Source: an uncultured archaeon (GTDB lineage Archaea; Thermoproteota; CALKCG01; B24). From it: DNA of 9,982 nt. Position numbers and translations under genes: made by a program. The notes beneath the pieces were generated by a model. It had not been told where the DNA came from and ran no database searches. It was given only the letters and a program-made list of their open reading frames with translations. Within the stretch, counting starts at the first letter, position 1. The number at the start of each line of letters is the position of its first letter. Positions 1 to 6,591 of this stretch are shown here, in pieces. The stretch covers positions 1 to 9,982 of the forward strand of contig CALKCG010000175.1 of assembly GCA_938082915.1 (NCBI GenBank). Reading direction: 5' to 3'.

Positions 1-1
1 G

Positions 2-421
2 AAGTTTGTTGACTCGAACATATTCCTCCACGCTTTCCTCACACCGCTCAGAAAGCTGACGGAAGAAGAGCAGAAGGTTAAGGATGAGTCAAAGGCTATT
101 GTGAAGAGGATTGAGGAGGGCGAAGAGGTTGCCACGACCACCGTCCACCTTTCAGAAGTTATCAACATAGTTGAATCCGGACTTGGACTCCAGAAGTCTC
201 TGGGCTTCCTTTCATGGGTGATATCTAAAGACAACATCAAAGTCTATCAAATCACCGTAGAGGACTACGAGGTAGCTCTCTCAATCGCAAGGGAGAAAAA
301 TATCAGCGCCAACGACGCCCTCGCATACATCACCATGAAGGCACATGGATTGACAGAGATATATTCCTTCGACAAACACTTCAACCAATTAGAAGACATC
401 ATAAAACTCCCTCCCCTTTGA
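2..421 (+). CDS. PIN-domain protein, VapC-like RNase (5' end cut by window edge)
   Basis: The frame is open from base 2. The first base, g, fits the last base of an ATG, so probably only two bases are missing and the full protein would be 140 aa. The start reads KFVDSNIFLHAF, the usual opening of a PIN nuclease domain. Numbering from the presumed Met, the four acidic metal-binding positions of the fold are present: Asp5 (VDSN), Glu53 (LSEVIN), Asp106 (SANDALAY) and Asp125 (YSFDKHF). PIN proteins of this size are Mg-dependent RNases and are often the toxin of a VapBC pair. Any antitoxin would lie before the window, so toxin status is inferred. A GTG at 101 is a possible internal start but would remove the first catalytic Asp, so I reject it. 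The gene converges with the phosphorylase gene at 482. Confidence 0.82.
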   Translation, partial: KFVDSNIFLHAFLTPLRKLTEEEQKVKDESKAIVKRIEEGEEVATTTVHLSEVINIVESGLGLQKSLGFLSWVISKDNIKVYQITVEDYEVALSIAREKNISANDALAYITMKAHGLTEIYSFDKHFNQLEDIIKLPPL

Positions 422-426
422 CGCTT

Positions 427-445
427 CCCCGACTGAGGGGGTTTT
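427..445 (+). terminator. Short GC hairpin followed by T4
   Basis: Six bases after the PIN stop codon, CCCC (427-430) can pair with GGGG (437-440) across a 6-nt loop, followed by G and TTTT. It is a weak hairpin, but its position and U-run suggest a transcription end for the PIN gene. Archaeal termination depends mainly on the T-run, so the hairpin may be incidental. Confidence 0.35.
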
Positions 446-462
446 CCGACAAACCTTCTTGT

Positions 463-468
463 AAAAAA
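463..468 (-). terminator. T6 run ending the leftward operon
   Basis: On the minus strand a run of six T lies about 14 nt past the stop codon of the nucleoside phosphorylase. Short oligo-T tracts are the usual intrinsic termination signal of archaeal RNA polymerase. It is a plausible end for the cdvB-to-phosphorylase transcript. Confidence 0.4.
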
Positions 469-481
469 GTTCATTCCAGAA

Positions 482-1267
482 TCAGAGTTTAAATTCTGAA
501 TCTGTCTGGATTGAGCAGGAGCAGTTTCTATCCGCCGGTATGTCTTTAATCGTCTCCCCCAGCACCTTTATAACCGCCTCCCTCTTTCTAAACACTATTT
601 CAGAGACTTCTCTACTCGTTACTCGGCTTTGCATGCCTGCGGCCATGTTAGATACTATGCATAATGATGCATAGCATAGCCCCAGTTCTCTAGCTAGAGC
701 TGCTTCAGGGCAACCAGTCATACCTACGACATCTGCTCCTAAAAGCCTAAACATCCTTATTTCAGCGGCTGTTTCAAATCGAGGGCCTTCCGTACAGATA
801 TACGTAGACTTATCCCACACGGTTTCACCCAATTTACATGCCGATTTTATCAAGAGACTTCTAAGCTCTTCACAGTACGGTTTTGTAAAATCTATGTGAA
901 CCACTGGCTGAGCGTCGTAGAAAGTGTAACGTCTACGCTTGGTGAAGTCTATCATATTATGCGGAACCGTGAGATCCCCAGGTCTCATTATTGGGTTTAT
1001 AGTGCCCACCGTATTGACGGCTAACAACCTGTTAACTCCAAGCTCTTTCAAAGACCATATATTGGCTCTATACTCTACCATGTGCGGGGGATTTTCATGT
1101 TTAACACCATGTCTTAAGACGGCTAAAGTCTCGACGCCACCTATGACAACTCTAGAAACGACGACCTTCTTGGAATTAAACGGTGTCTCAACCTCGATTG
1201 TTTCCAATGGTTGTAGAGCCGTCTCGAAGCCAGACCCTAGGATCACCGCATGCCGTATACCTTTCAA
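482..1267 (-). CDS. mtnP: MTAP/PNP-family nucleoside phosphorylase, probably 6-oxopurine/methylthioinosine type
   Basis: This 261-aa protein is the usual length for the 5'-methylthioadenosine phosphorylase family, which cleaves purine nucleosides with phosphate in methionine and purine salvage. Family landmarks are the phosphate loop GSG (11-13), RHG (52-54), the NPPHMVEYRANI block (59-70), EGPRFET (160-166) and MTGCPEAALARE (183-194). The base-recognition segment reads IVSNMAAG with Asn207. Enzymes specific for methylthioadenosine normally have an Asp-containing TDYD here, and Asn is typical of 6-oxopurine phosphorylases, so methylthioinosine, inosine or guanosine is the more likely substrate. 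This is inferred. The tail carries Cys-Ser-Cys (249-251), like the CXC motif that forms a disulfide in thermostable archaeal members. The start is TTG at 1267. It overlaps the upstream DUF373 stop (TTGA, 4 nt), implying translational coupling. Confidence 0.88.
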   Translation of the reverse strand: MKGIRHAVILGSGFETALQPLETIEVETPFNSKKVVVSRVVIGGVETLAVLRHGVKHENPPHMVEYRANIWSLKELGVNRLLAVNTVGTINPIMRPGDLTVPHNMIDFTKRRRYTFYDAQPVVHIDFTKPYCEELRSLLIKSACKLGETVWDKSTYICTEGPRFETAAEIRMFRLLGADVVGMTGCPEAALARELGLCYASLCIVSNMAAGMQSRVTSREVSEIVFRKREAVIKVLGETIKDIPADRNCSCSIQTDSEFKL

Positions 1268-2445
1268 GCCTCTTCAACCCCCCAAATCTTCGAAAGCCTA
1301 CTCCTAGATTTATGCGCGATTATCGTGGAAGTCACTATGAGAACTGTTGCCAGAATCACCCAGAAGAAGAAAGCTATAACCGTTGGATGTAGTATAGATG
1401 AAGGGGGAGTCCTTATGAGGGGGGTTGAATTGGCCACTGTTCCAAATATCATAACTACTGAGACTATTCCCACTATATCTCCTAGGAATTTCAAACTCCT
1501 ATTTATATAATCGTATATTGCTTTACTGATGAGCAACGTTAAAAAGCCCGCTAGGAAAAAGCCTAATACACCTTCAGTAAAACTTGCAATTATTATATTG
1601 AAGAAGTTCATGAAACTTTGAATGTCTGTAAGTTTCTCCATAGGGACATTTGCAATAACTGAGGAGGCGCCTTGCGAGAAACCCAATCCACACATTATGA
1701 TACATGCAACGTATCCGAAGACCCGTATGAGTATGAATGGTTTTGATGAAACCTCAGATGCTATGTAGCTTATGGACTTATCTATGCCAAAACCCTTAAT
1801 GAATAATGTTAAACCCGTGACCATTAAGATCACCGTTAATGTGTAAGGTATGAGGGGGATTTCGGGATAGAAGAGAGTCAGCATATACAGGATTGAAAGC
1901 GATAAAACTATTAAACCTGGAATCCCAAGAGTCCATTTAGTATACCTGGGATCCTGAATAAGCATACTCAAATATCTAGTTAGAATATACCAGCTAGTTT
2001 CAATGGATTCACTGTGCTTAACAGCGAATCTTCTAACAGAAATTATCGGAACCTGAGACTGTATTATTGGAGAGACTTCCTGATCCGTATATCCGTCCGA
2101 GACGAGTATCACAGCATCTGCGGGATATATTCTAAGGGTTTCTCTTAGAGATCCAGATATCCTTCTATCTGCTTCGATCCCACCATTCTTAAAACCAGTT
2201 AAAACTGCCACCTCATAATCGTTAGACTTATCTTTAGATTTTAAATCATCCATTATACGTACGGCTTCAAACATTGCATTCGCATCAGCCTCTTCAGGGT
2301 CATTCATTATAAGCTTTAAAGCGGCTTCAAGAACATTCTCTTTTCCAATGACTGGAGATTTTAAACCTGTTTTAACACCTAAGTCATCATCTCTATCTAT
2401 ACATAAAACAAGAATTCTCATAGACCTCTTCTCATTTTCCATCAT
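1264..2445 (-). CDS. DUF373 family multi-pass membrane protein
   Basis: This 393-aa protein has a soluble N-terminal half and a membrane C-terminal half. The first part (about 10-165) has the features I associate with archaeal DUF373: RILVLCIDRDDDLG (10-23), a PVIGKENVLEAALKL block (31-45), NDPEEADANAMFEAVR (48-63), VLTG (81-84), EADRRI (91-96) and VILVSDGYTDQEV (112-124). About six hydrophobic segments follow, near 172-192, 200-217, 236-256, 283-306, 322-340 and 354-377, and the tail is basic. Biochemical function is unknown; the Asp-rich N-terminus suggests a nucleotide- or metal-binding fold, which is inference. The ATG at 2445 overlaps the previous stop by one base (TAATG) and has GGGTGTGAT just upstream as ribosome binding site. 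A second ATG follows directly. It sits between the coiled-coil gene and the phosphorylase in a tight operon. Confidence 0.85.
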   Translation of the reverse strand: MMENEKRSMRILVLCIDRDDDLGVKTGLKSPVIGKENVLEAALKLIMNDPEEADANAMFEAVRIMDDLKSKDKSNDYEVAVLTGFKNGGIEADRRISGSLRETLRIYPADAVILVSDGYTDQEVSPIIQSQVPIISVRRFAVKHSESIETSWYILTRYLSMLIQDPRYTKWTLGIPGLIVLSLSILYMLTLFYPEIPLIPYTLTVILMVTGLTLFIKGFGIDKSISYIASEVSSKPFILIRVFGYVACIIMCGLGFSQGASSVIANVPMEKLTDIQSFMNFFNIIIASFTEGVLGFFLAGFLTLLISKAIYDYINRSLKFLGDIVGIVSVVMIFGTVANSTPLIRTPPSSILHPTVIAFFFWVILATVLIVTSTIIAHKSRSRLSKIWGVEEA

Positions 2446-3284
2446 TAAATCACACCCATATCTTCAGCTTCAGCTAAGATTTTAAGCTCTTCGGCTGTAA
2501 CCCGTTCCCCTTTTCTAAGTTTATCTAAAACAACTCTAGCATTCTTAATCAAAATCGATTTAACTTCATCTTCAATTCTTTTCCTCTTCTCCTCCTCTAA
2601 AGTTTTAAGCTCTTCAGTTATTGATTTTTCTGCCATCCGCAATTCTCCTACCTCCTTAACCTTCTGGAGAAGTTCATTACGGTAATTGTTAGCTTCTCCC
2701 CTTAATGATCTAATCCTTTCATCAAGTTGAATAATAGTCTTCTTAATTGTTTCCCTTCTAACATTTAATTCTTCAATTCTACTCTTAATTGACTCTATTT
2801 TTAATTTAATAGCTTCTCTAGTCGCTTTAAGCTCCATAAAAACCCCTTTGAGCTTTAAAAGTTCCTCTTGCTTCTTCACCTCTCTCTCCAGCTTAGCGAC
2901 CTCACCTGCAATTTTCTTTTCAACCTGTAGATCCGTTGGAGATGTCTGAAGCTCCCATTCCAAGTTGGAGATACGTTTTCTGAGATCTTTCAACGAAATA
3001 TTAGAGCCGCCGATCTTGAGTTTGATTTCACTTATAAGTTGTCTGGTTTCTCTAAGCTTAGAATAGTTAGAACTTAGTTCTTCTTTCAAATTAGAAATTT
3101 CTAAGCTTAAGTTTCTATACTCCGACCTAAGCATTTTAATCTTTAAAACAGCTTCACTGATTTCAGCGTTCAATTTATCGCGTTTCTCTTTAGCCCGTTT
3201 AACGTCTTCCAATAAGCTTCTACGCTTAGAAGAAAGTTCTCTTAGTTTAGATGCTAGAATATTATATCTCTTATCAGATTCCAA
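2445..3284 (-). CDS. Long coiled-coil protein, COG1340-like
   Basis: With a TTG start at 3284 this gives 279 aa, almost entirely charged heptad-like helix (Lys/Glu/Arg/Leu rich, for example LEEEKRKRIEDEVKSI). A short C-terminal segment follows, with KLRKGERVTAEELKILAEAED, resembling the end of archaeal coiled-coil proteins of the COG1340 type. There is no signal peptide, membrane segment or N-terminal beta-barrel. The frame stays open upstream to 3470, but that part lies inside cdvB in another frame and reads as basic, non-family sequence. I therefore place the start after the cdvB stop. TTG is the only ATG/GTG/TTG codon in frame near the gap and has a weak AGGTAGAA before it. A role as partner or scaffold for the neighbouring ESCRT-III protein is inferred only from position. 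Residue-level function is unknown. Confidence 0.75.
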   Translation of the reverse strand: MESDKRYNILASKLRELSSKRRSLLEDVKRAKEKRDKLNAEISEAVLKIKMLRSEYRNLSLEISNLKEELSSNYSKLRETRQLISEIKLKIGGSNISLKDLRKRISNLEWELQTSPTDLQVEKKIAGEVAKLEREVKKQEELLKLKGVFMELKATREAIKLKIESIKSRIEELNVRRETIKKTIIQLDERIRSLRGEANNYRNELLQKVKEVGELRMAEKSITEELKTLEEEKRKRIEDEVKSILIKNARVVLDKLRKGERVTAEELKILAEAEDMGVI

Positions 3285-3294
3285 TTCTACCTGT

Positions 3295-3304
3295 AAAAAA
3301 AAAA
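3295..3304 (-). terminator. T10 run between cdvB and the coiled-coil gene
   Basis: Ten consecutive T on the minus strand begin 23 nt after the cdvB stop and end 10 nt before the TTG start of the next gene. This is a strong archaeal intrinsic termination signal by composition. It may end or attenuate cdvB transcription, so that the downstream genes depend partly on readthrough or on their own promoter. Confidence 0.45.
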
Positions 3305-3310
3305 TAGAGA

Positions 3311-3325
3311 GTTTAAAACTTAAAG
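3311..3325 (-). promoter_or_regulatory. TATA-like box before the coiled-coil gene
   Basis: On the minus strand CCTTTAAGTTTTAAAC occupies the short gap just after the cdvB stop. The TTTTAAAC part is centred about 30 nt upstream of the TTG start, the distance expected for a nearly leaderless archaeal transcript. Similar TTTAAA/ACTTTAAG boxes precede the HD-domain and DUF2153-like genes in this window. There is no clear BRE. Confidence 0.35.
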
Positions 3326-3327
3326 GT

Positions 3328-4023
3328 TTAGCGAGAAGTAGTGGTTGTAGACGTATCCGGAGTTGGTAGCGTCGGAAGCTCTGGAAGCTTCTCTTTAAGT
3401 CTATGTTCAGCCACAGCTGAAGCCTCTTCAAGCACTTTCTTGGCTTCTTCGTTAGCAGCCTCCATATCAATACTCATGCCTGTTGCTTCACCAACTTCAA
3501 CAACCATTTTACCGATTTCATCGCTTATAGCTCCTATCTCGTAGCTAACTTCAGGTATGACACCAGCCAAGTCTTTCTGAACAGCCTTGAGTATGCCAGC
3601 TACAGGCATTATAGCAGCCGCTGTTTCACCCAACTGATGGACAGTCTCCAACCTCAGTAGAGCTTTTTCAAGAGCCAGTTGTGCTCCTAAGACAATTTTA
3701 GCCATCTTACGGGCTTCTGCACACTCATTAGCGTAAAGCGCTGCTCTAGCTGCATCATTCTTCATATGAGCGTTAACGCATTTTTCAAAGAGTTCTTTCT
3801 CATGACGCTCTATTCTCATAGCCGCCCCTTCAACTCTCGAATATTGCACTTTAAGCCTATGAATAGCCATTGTAAGTCTCTGCTTTAAAGGAGTTCTCTG
3901 AAATATTCTCCCACCTTTATCCCATTTCTTCATGGACATTCTAAACGCCTCGTGAATAGAGCGAGACAAACGTTCTTTAATGAATTGTTTAAAGGAAACT
4001 GTAGAATAAACATTCGAAATCAT
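3328..4023 (-). CDS. cdvB: ESCRT-III-like cell division protein CdvB (Snf7 family)
   Basis: CdvB-type proteins polymerise on the inner face of the membrane and are remodelled by the Vps4-like ATPase CdvC during archaeal division and vesicle budding. The 231-aa protein has a basic N-terminus (about 1-45), then the ESCRT-III helices: LTMAIHRLKVQYSRVEGA (50-67), ERHEKELFEKCVNAHMKND (72-90), AARAALYANECAEARKMA (91-108) and ALEKALLRLETVHQLGETAA (117-136). An acidic helix follows (about 157-180) with GEATG. The tail KLPELPTLPTPD (212-223) resembles the proline-rich MIM2 motif that docks on the Vps4 MIT domain, and the end is Thr/Ser rich. ATG 4023 has no good ribosome site. An internal ATG at 3939 (Met29) has GAGG 8 nt upstream and is an alternative start. 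First gene of the leftward block; cdvA and cdvC are not in this window. Confidence 0.9.
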   Translation of the reverse strand: MISNVYSTVSFKQFIKERLSRSIHEAFRMSMKKWDKGGRIFQRTPLKQRLTMAIHRLKVQYSRVEGAAMRIERHEKELFEKCVNAHMKNDAARAALYANECAEARKMAKIVLGAQLALEKALLRLETVHQLGETAAAIMPVAGILKAVQKDLAGVIPEVSYEIGAISDEIGKMVVEVGEATGMSIDMEAANEEAKKVLEEASAVAEHRLKEKLPELPTLPTPDTSTTTTSR

Positions 4024-4108
4024 ATGAAGTTTAATCGTTTCAATACATCTCTACAGCATTAGTTTTGGAAACGCATAACACTTGTAGCACTACGCAAGTA
4101 TTATCAGC

Positions 4109-4118
4109 TTTATTTTTA
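4109..4118 (+). promoter_or_regulatory. Box A (TATA) of the SAM hydrolase gene, leaderless
   Basis: TTTATTTTTA is centred near 4113-4114, which predicts a transcription start at about 4140, five bases before the ATG at 4145. There is no Shine-Dalgarno sequence, so the mRNA is probably leaderless. Read on the opposite strand the same AT-rich site (CTTAAAAATAAAG) could serve cdvB with a leader of about 60 nt. That is less certain. Confidence 0.55.
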
Positions 4119-4144
4119 AGATTATCTTCTAATAGAGATCTTGT

Positions 4145-4957
4145 ATGCGGAAAGTCATAACGCTTCTAACTGATTTTGGATTATCAGATCCATATCCGGC
4201 TCTCATGAAAGGAGTCATATTAAACATAAATCCTGAGGCAATCATCGTTGACATTTCCCATTCCATAGACAAATTTAACGTCAAAATGGGAGCATTCATA
4301 TTAGCGTATGCTGTTGACTATTTTCCAGAGAACACTATTCACGTAGCCGTAGTGGATCCAGGTGTTGGAACAGCCAGAAAACCGTTAATTGTAGAATGTA
4401 GCAAAGGTTATTTAATAGGTCCTGACAATGGTCTTTTAATACCAGCTGCTGAAAAGCTCGGTTTAAGAAAGGTCTACGAGATAGATACCGATAGAGTTTC
4501 AATTGGTCGTATCTCCCAGACCTTCCATGGTAGAGATGTTTTCGCTCCGGCGGCCGCTAGGATATCTAAGGGCGAAGAGCCAGATCTACTTGGAAAACCA
4601 TACGACGGCTATGTTAAACTTACTCTACCAGAGCCTGAGATGCTAGATAAATGTATTCTTGGAGAGGTTCTCTACGTAGACGGTTTCGGAAACGTGGTGA
4701 CAAACGTAGACGAATCGATTGTTAAAGCTTTAAATATTAAAATCGGAGACTATCTACTCATTAAAACGAATCATGGTAGTTTCAAAGTCGAATTTGTAAA
4801 TGCCTATGGAGCTGTTAAACCTGGATCCCCGCTGGCGATAATCAACAGTTTTAGAAGACTTGAACTGGCTGTAAATTTAGGCGATGGAAGCAAGTTCTTC
4901 CAATTGAAAACGGGCGATTCCATAACTATAAATATAGTAAACAATATATCATACTGA
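4145..4957 (+). CDS. SAM hydrolase (adenosine-forming), DUF62/SAM hydroxide adenosyltransferase
   Basis: This family uses an activated water (hydroxide) to split S-adenosylmethionine into adenosine and methionine in the cytoplasm. The 270-aa protein has the expected two-domain length. Motifs in order are LLTDFGLSDPY (7-17), VDISHSI (35-41), VAVVDPGVGTARKP (67-80), GPDNGLL (92-98), FHGRDVFAPAAA (127-138), VDGFGNVVTN (178-187) and the C-terminal-domain signature NSFRRLELAVNLGDGS (234-249). The Asp-Arg-His set that activates water in the family matches Asp71, Arg78 and His128. The family is related to fluorinases and chlorinases, but nothing here indicates halide use. The ATG appears leaderless. 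The gene precedes uppS by 23 nt on the same strand, so the two are probably co-transcribed. The physiological purpose of SAM hydrolysis in archaea is unsettled. Confidence 0.9.
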   Translation: MRKVITLLTDFGLSDPYPALMKGVILNINPEAIIVDISHSIDKFNVKMGAFILAYAVDYFPENTIHVAVVDPGVGTARKPLIVECSKGYLIGPDNGLLIPAAEKLGLRKVYEIDTDRVSIGRISQTFHGRDVFAPAAARISKGEEPDLLGKPYDGYVKLTLPEPEMLDKCILGEVLYVDGFGNVVTNVDESIVKALNIKIGDYLLIKTNHGSFKVEFVNAYGAVKPGSPLAIINSFRRLELAVNLGDGSKFFQLKTGDSITINIVNNISY

Positions 4958-4980
4958 GTGGAATAGTCTACTTAAACCCC

Positions 4981-5769
4981 ATGAGTCTGACGAGACGACT
5001 ACTTAAGATACTGGGGATCTACCGGTTTTACTTATGGTGGTTGAGGAGGGAGATTAAAAATGGAAGTATTCCAAGCCATGTCGGGATAATTCTTGACGGT
5101 AATAGACGGTGGGCTTACAAACACGGTTACCCTCCATGGTTGGGGCATAGATTTGGTGCTGAGAAGGTTGAAGAAGTTCTTAAATGGTGTCTCAATCTTG
5201 GAGTTAAAACGATTACACTCTACGCATTCTCAACTGAAAACTTTAAAAGGGATCCGCATGAGGTTGAAGAATTGTTTAAACTTTTTGAGGAGAAGCTTAA
5301 ACAACTTCTCTCCAGCCGTGAAATACACGACTATCGTGTTAGAGTTAAGTTTATAGGCTCATTGGAATTGGTGCCTGAAAAACTCAGAAGACTCATCGAG
5401 GAGATTGAAACTAAAACCATCAACTATGAAGAACATTGGCTTAACATAGCTCTGGCGTATGGAGGGAGGAGGGAAATAGTAGATGCCGTTAGGAAAATAG
5501 CAAAACTTGTAAAAGACGGCTCTATTAAGCCTGAAGATATAAATGAAAAGCTTCTACAAAAATTCCTGTATACAGCCCATCTACCGAATCCAGAGCCAGA
5601 TCTAATAATAAGGACAAGCGGTGAAGAAAGATTAAGTGGCTTCCTACTATGGCAAAGCGCATACAGTGAACTGTGCTTTCTAGAAGTATACTGGCCTGAG
5701 TTCCGTGAAATAGACTTGCTTAGGGCAATTAGAGTCTACCAGAGGAGGCAGAGAAGGTTTGGAAGATAG
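4981..5769 (+). CDS. uppS: Cis-prenyl diphosphate synthase (UPP synthase family, geranylgeranyl-type)
   Basis: This enzyme extends an allylic diphosphate (geranylgeranyl diphosphate in characterised archaeal members) with isopentenyl diphosphate in cis, giving the long polyprenyl carrier used for glycan transfer at the membrane. The 262-aa protein shows all family blocks: HVGIILDGNRRWA (33-45) with catalytic Asp39, the HRFGAEKVEEVLKWC helix (56-70), ITLYAFSTENFKR (78-90), ALAYGGRREIVDAV (157-170) and the isopentenyl-diphosphate-binding stretch RTSGEERLSGFLLWQSAYSE (211-230). The first 30 residues form the usual short amphipathic lead-in (RLLKILGIYRFY). The ATG is accepted because this lead-in matches the family start, although no Shine-Dalgarno sequence is visible in the 23-nt gap. 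It probably relies on coupling with the SAM hydrolase gene. Product chain length cannot be read from sequence. Confidence 0.93.
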   Translation: MSLTRRLLKILGIYRFYLWWLRREIKNGSIPSHVGIILDGNRRWAYKHGYPPWLGHRFGAEKVEEVLKWCLNLGVKTITLYAFSTENFKRDPHEVEELFKLFEEKLKQLLSSREIHDYRVRVKFIGSLELVPEKLRRLIEEIETKTINYEEHWLNIALAYGGRREIVDAVRKIAKLVKDGSIKPEDINEKLLQKFLYTAHLPNPEPDLIIRTSGEERLSGFLLWQSAYSELCFLEVYWPEFREIDLLRAIRVYQRRQRRFGR

Positions 5770-5800
5770 AGAATAAATTAGATTTCATAATAGCCACATA

Positions 5801-5842
5801 ATTTAAACTTAAGAAGTAGAACCTTCAAATTGAAATGGGGTG
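5801..5842 (+). promoter_or_regulatory. Promoter and ribosome binding site of the HD-domain gene
   Basis: ATTTAAACTTAAG (5801-5813) is a TATA-like box centred near 5805, predicting a start near 5831. GGGGTG (5837-5842) lies 6 nt before the TTG codon at 5849 and decides this unusual start. The segment AAGTAGAACC (5814-5823) recurs at the same place in the promoter of the DUF2153-like gene. Confidence 0.5.
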
Positions 5843-5848
5843 TAAATT

Positions 5849-6565
5849 TTGGCGGAACTTAACGAAGAACTTTTAAAGCTTATAAACACGATAAACGACG
5901 AAAAGCTAAGAATGCTCGTGTTGGATCTCTTTAGAAATCCAAGGTTTAAGCTTGCAGAAGGAGAATTTGAAACCACCGTCTTCGAGGAGGGTTTGGGCTC
6001 TGTGGGTTTCCATCATTCCTATAAAGGTGGATTACTGGAGCATACGATCTCATGTAGTAAAATAGGCTTAGCGATCTGTCAAATAGTTGAAGAAGTATAT
6101 GGCTCTAAAGTGAACAGCGACTGGGTTTTAGCGGCAACCCTTATCCACGATGTATATAAGACCGCTGTTTACGATGAAAAATCGCCGACAGGCTTAAGTC
6201 AACTGGGTGAGAAAATAGACCATCATACACTCGTAATTTCAGAACTTATAAGACGCGATTTTCCGCTGGAAGTCATCCATGCTGTTTTAGCAATCCATGG
6301 ACAATACGGTCCTATGACCCCAAAGACCATCGAAGCATTAATAGCTCATCTAGCAGATCAAGTCGATTCAACGCTGTGCGATAGAGTTTTAAAAGCCGCT
6401 AAGAACCTGGTTAAAGCCACGATAGGAGAGGAGCCTAAAACGCTAACGGTTAAAGAGTCGCTTTCGATAATACTTATCAAGCAGAAGGGCGGATGGGATG
6501 CACTTAGAGAATTCCTTCAAAAATATGAGGAAGCATCACAATCAACAACGGATGAACCTTCATAA
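5849..6565 (+). CDS. HD-domain phosphohydrolase, YhaM C-terminal-domain-like
   Basis: HD proteins are metal-dependent phosphomonoesterases or phosphodiesterases that often act on nucleotides or RNA ends. The 238-aa protein has a helical lead (1-50), then FHHSYKGGLLEHT (54-66), the HD pair itself (LIHDVYKT, His100-Asp101), DHHT (124-127), AIHGQY (148-153) and AHLADQVD (166-173). This ligand order resembles the HD domain at the C-terminus of the bacterial 3'-5' exoribonuclease YhaM. The N-terminal OB-fold of YhaM is absent, so the protein would be a free-standing HD domain. The actual substrate is unknown. The start is TTG, supported by a good ribosome site and promoter. The C-terminal 40 residues end in a flexible Ser/Thr/Glu tail. 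It sits upstream of the 5S gene but with no sign of shared transcription. Confidence 0.83.
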   Translation: MAELNEELLKLINTINDEKLRMLVLDLFRNPRFKLAEGEFETTVFEEGLGSVGFHHSYKGGLLEHTISCSKIGLAICQIVEEVYGSKVNSDWVLAATLIHDVYKTAVYDEKSPTGLSQLGEKIDHHTLVISELIRRDFPLEVIHAVLAIHGQYGPMTPKTIEALIAHLADQVDSTLCDRVLKAAKNLVKATIGEEPKTLTVKESLSIILIKQKGGWDALREFLQKYEEASQSTTDEPS

Positions 6566-6591
6566 GGACTACACTAAAAAAAATCGGTATC

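Noticed and set aside
939..1510. Plus-strand frames over the phosphorylase and DUF373 genes
   Set aside because: Antisense shadows of two well-supported genes in the leftward operon.
3285..3470. N-terminal extension of the coiled-coil protein up to 3470
   Set aside because: It overlaps cdvB in another frame, encodes basic non-heptad sequence and crosses the T10 tract. The TTG at 3284 fits the gene boundary better.
3341..3544. 67-aa plus-strand frame over cdvB
   Set aside because: Low-complexity Ser/Ala sequence antisense to the cdvB tail.
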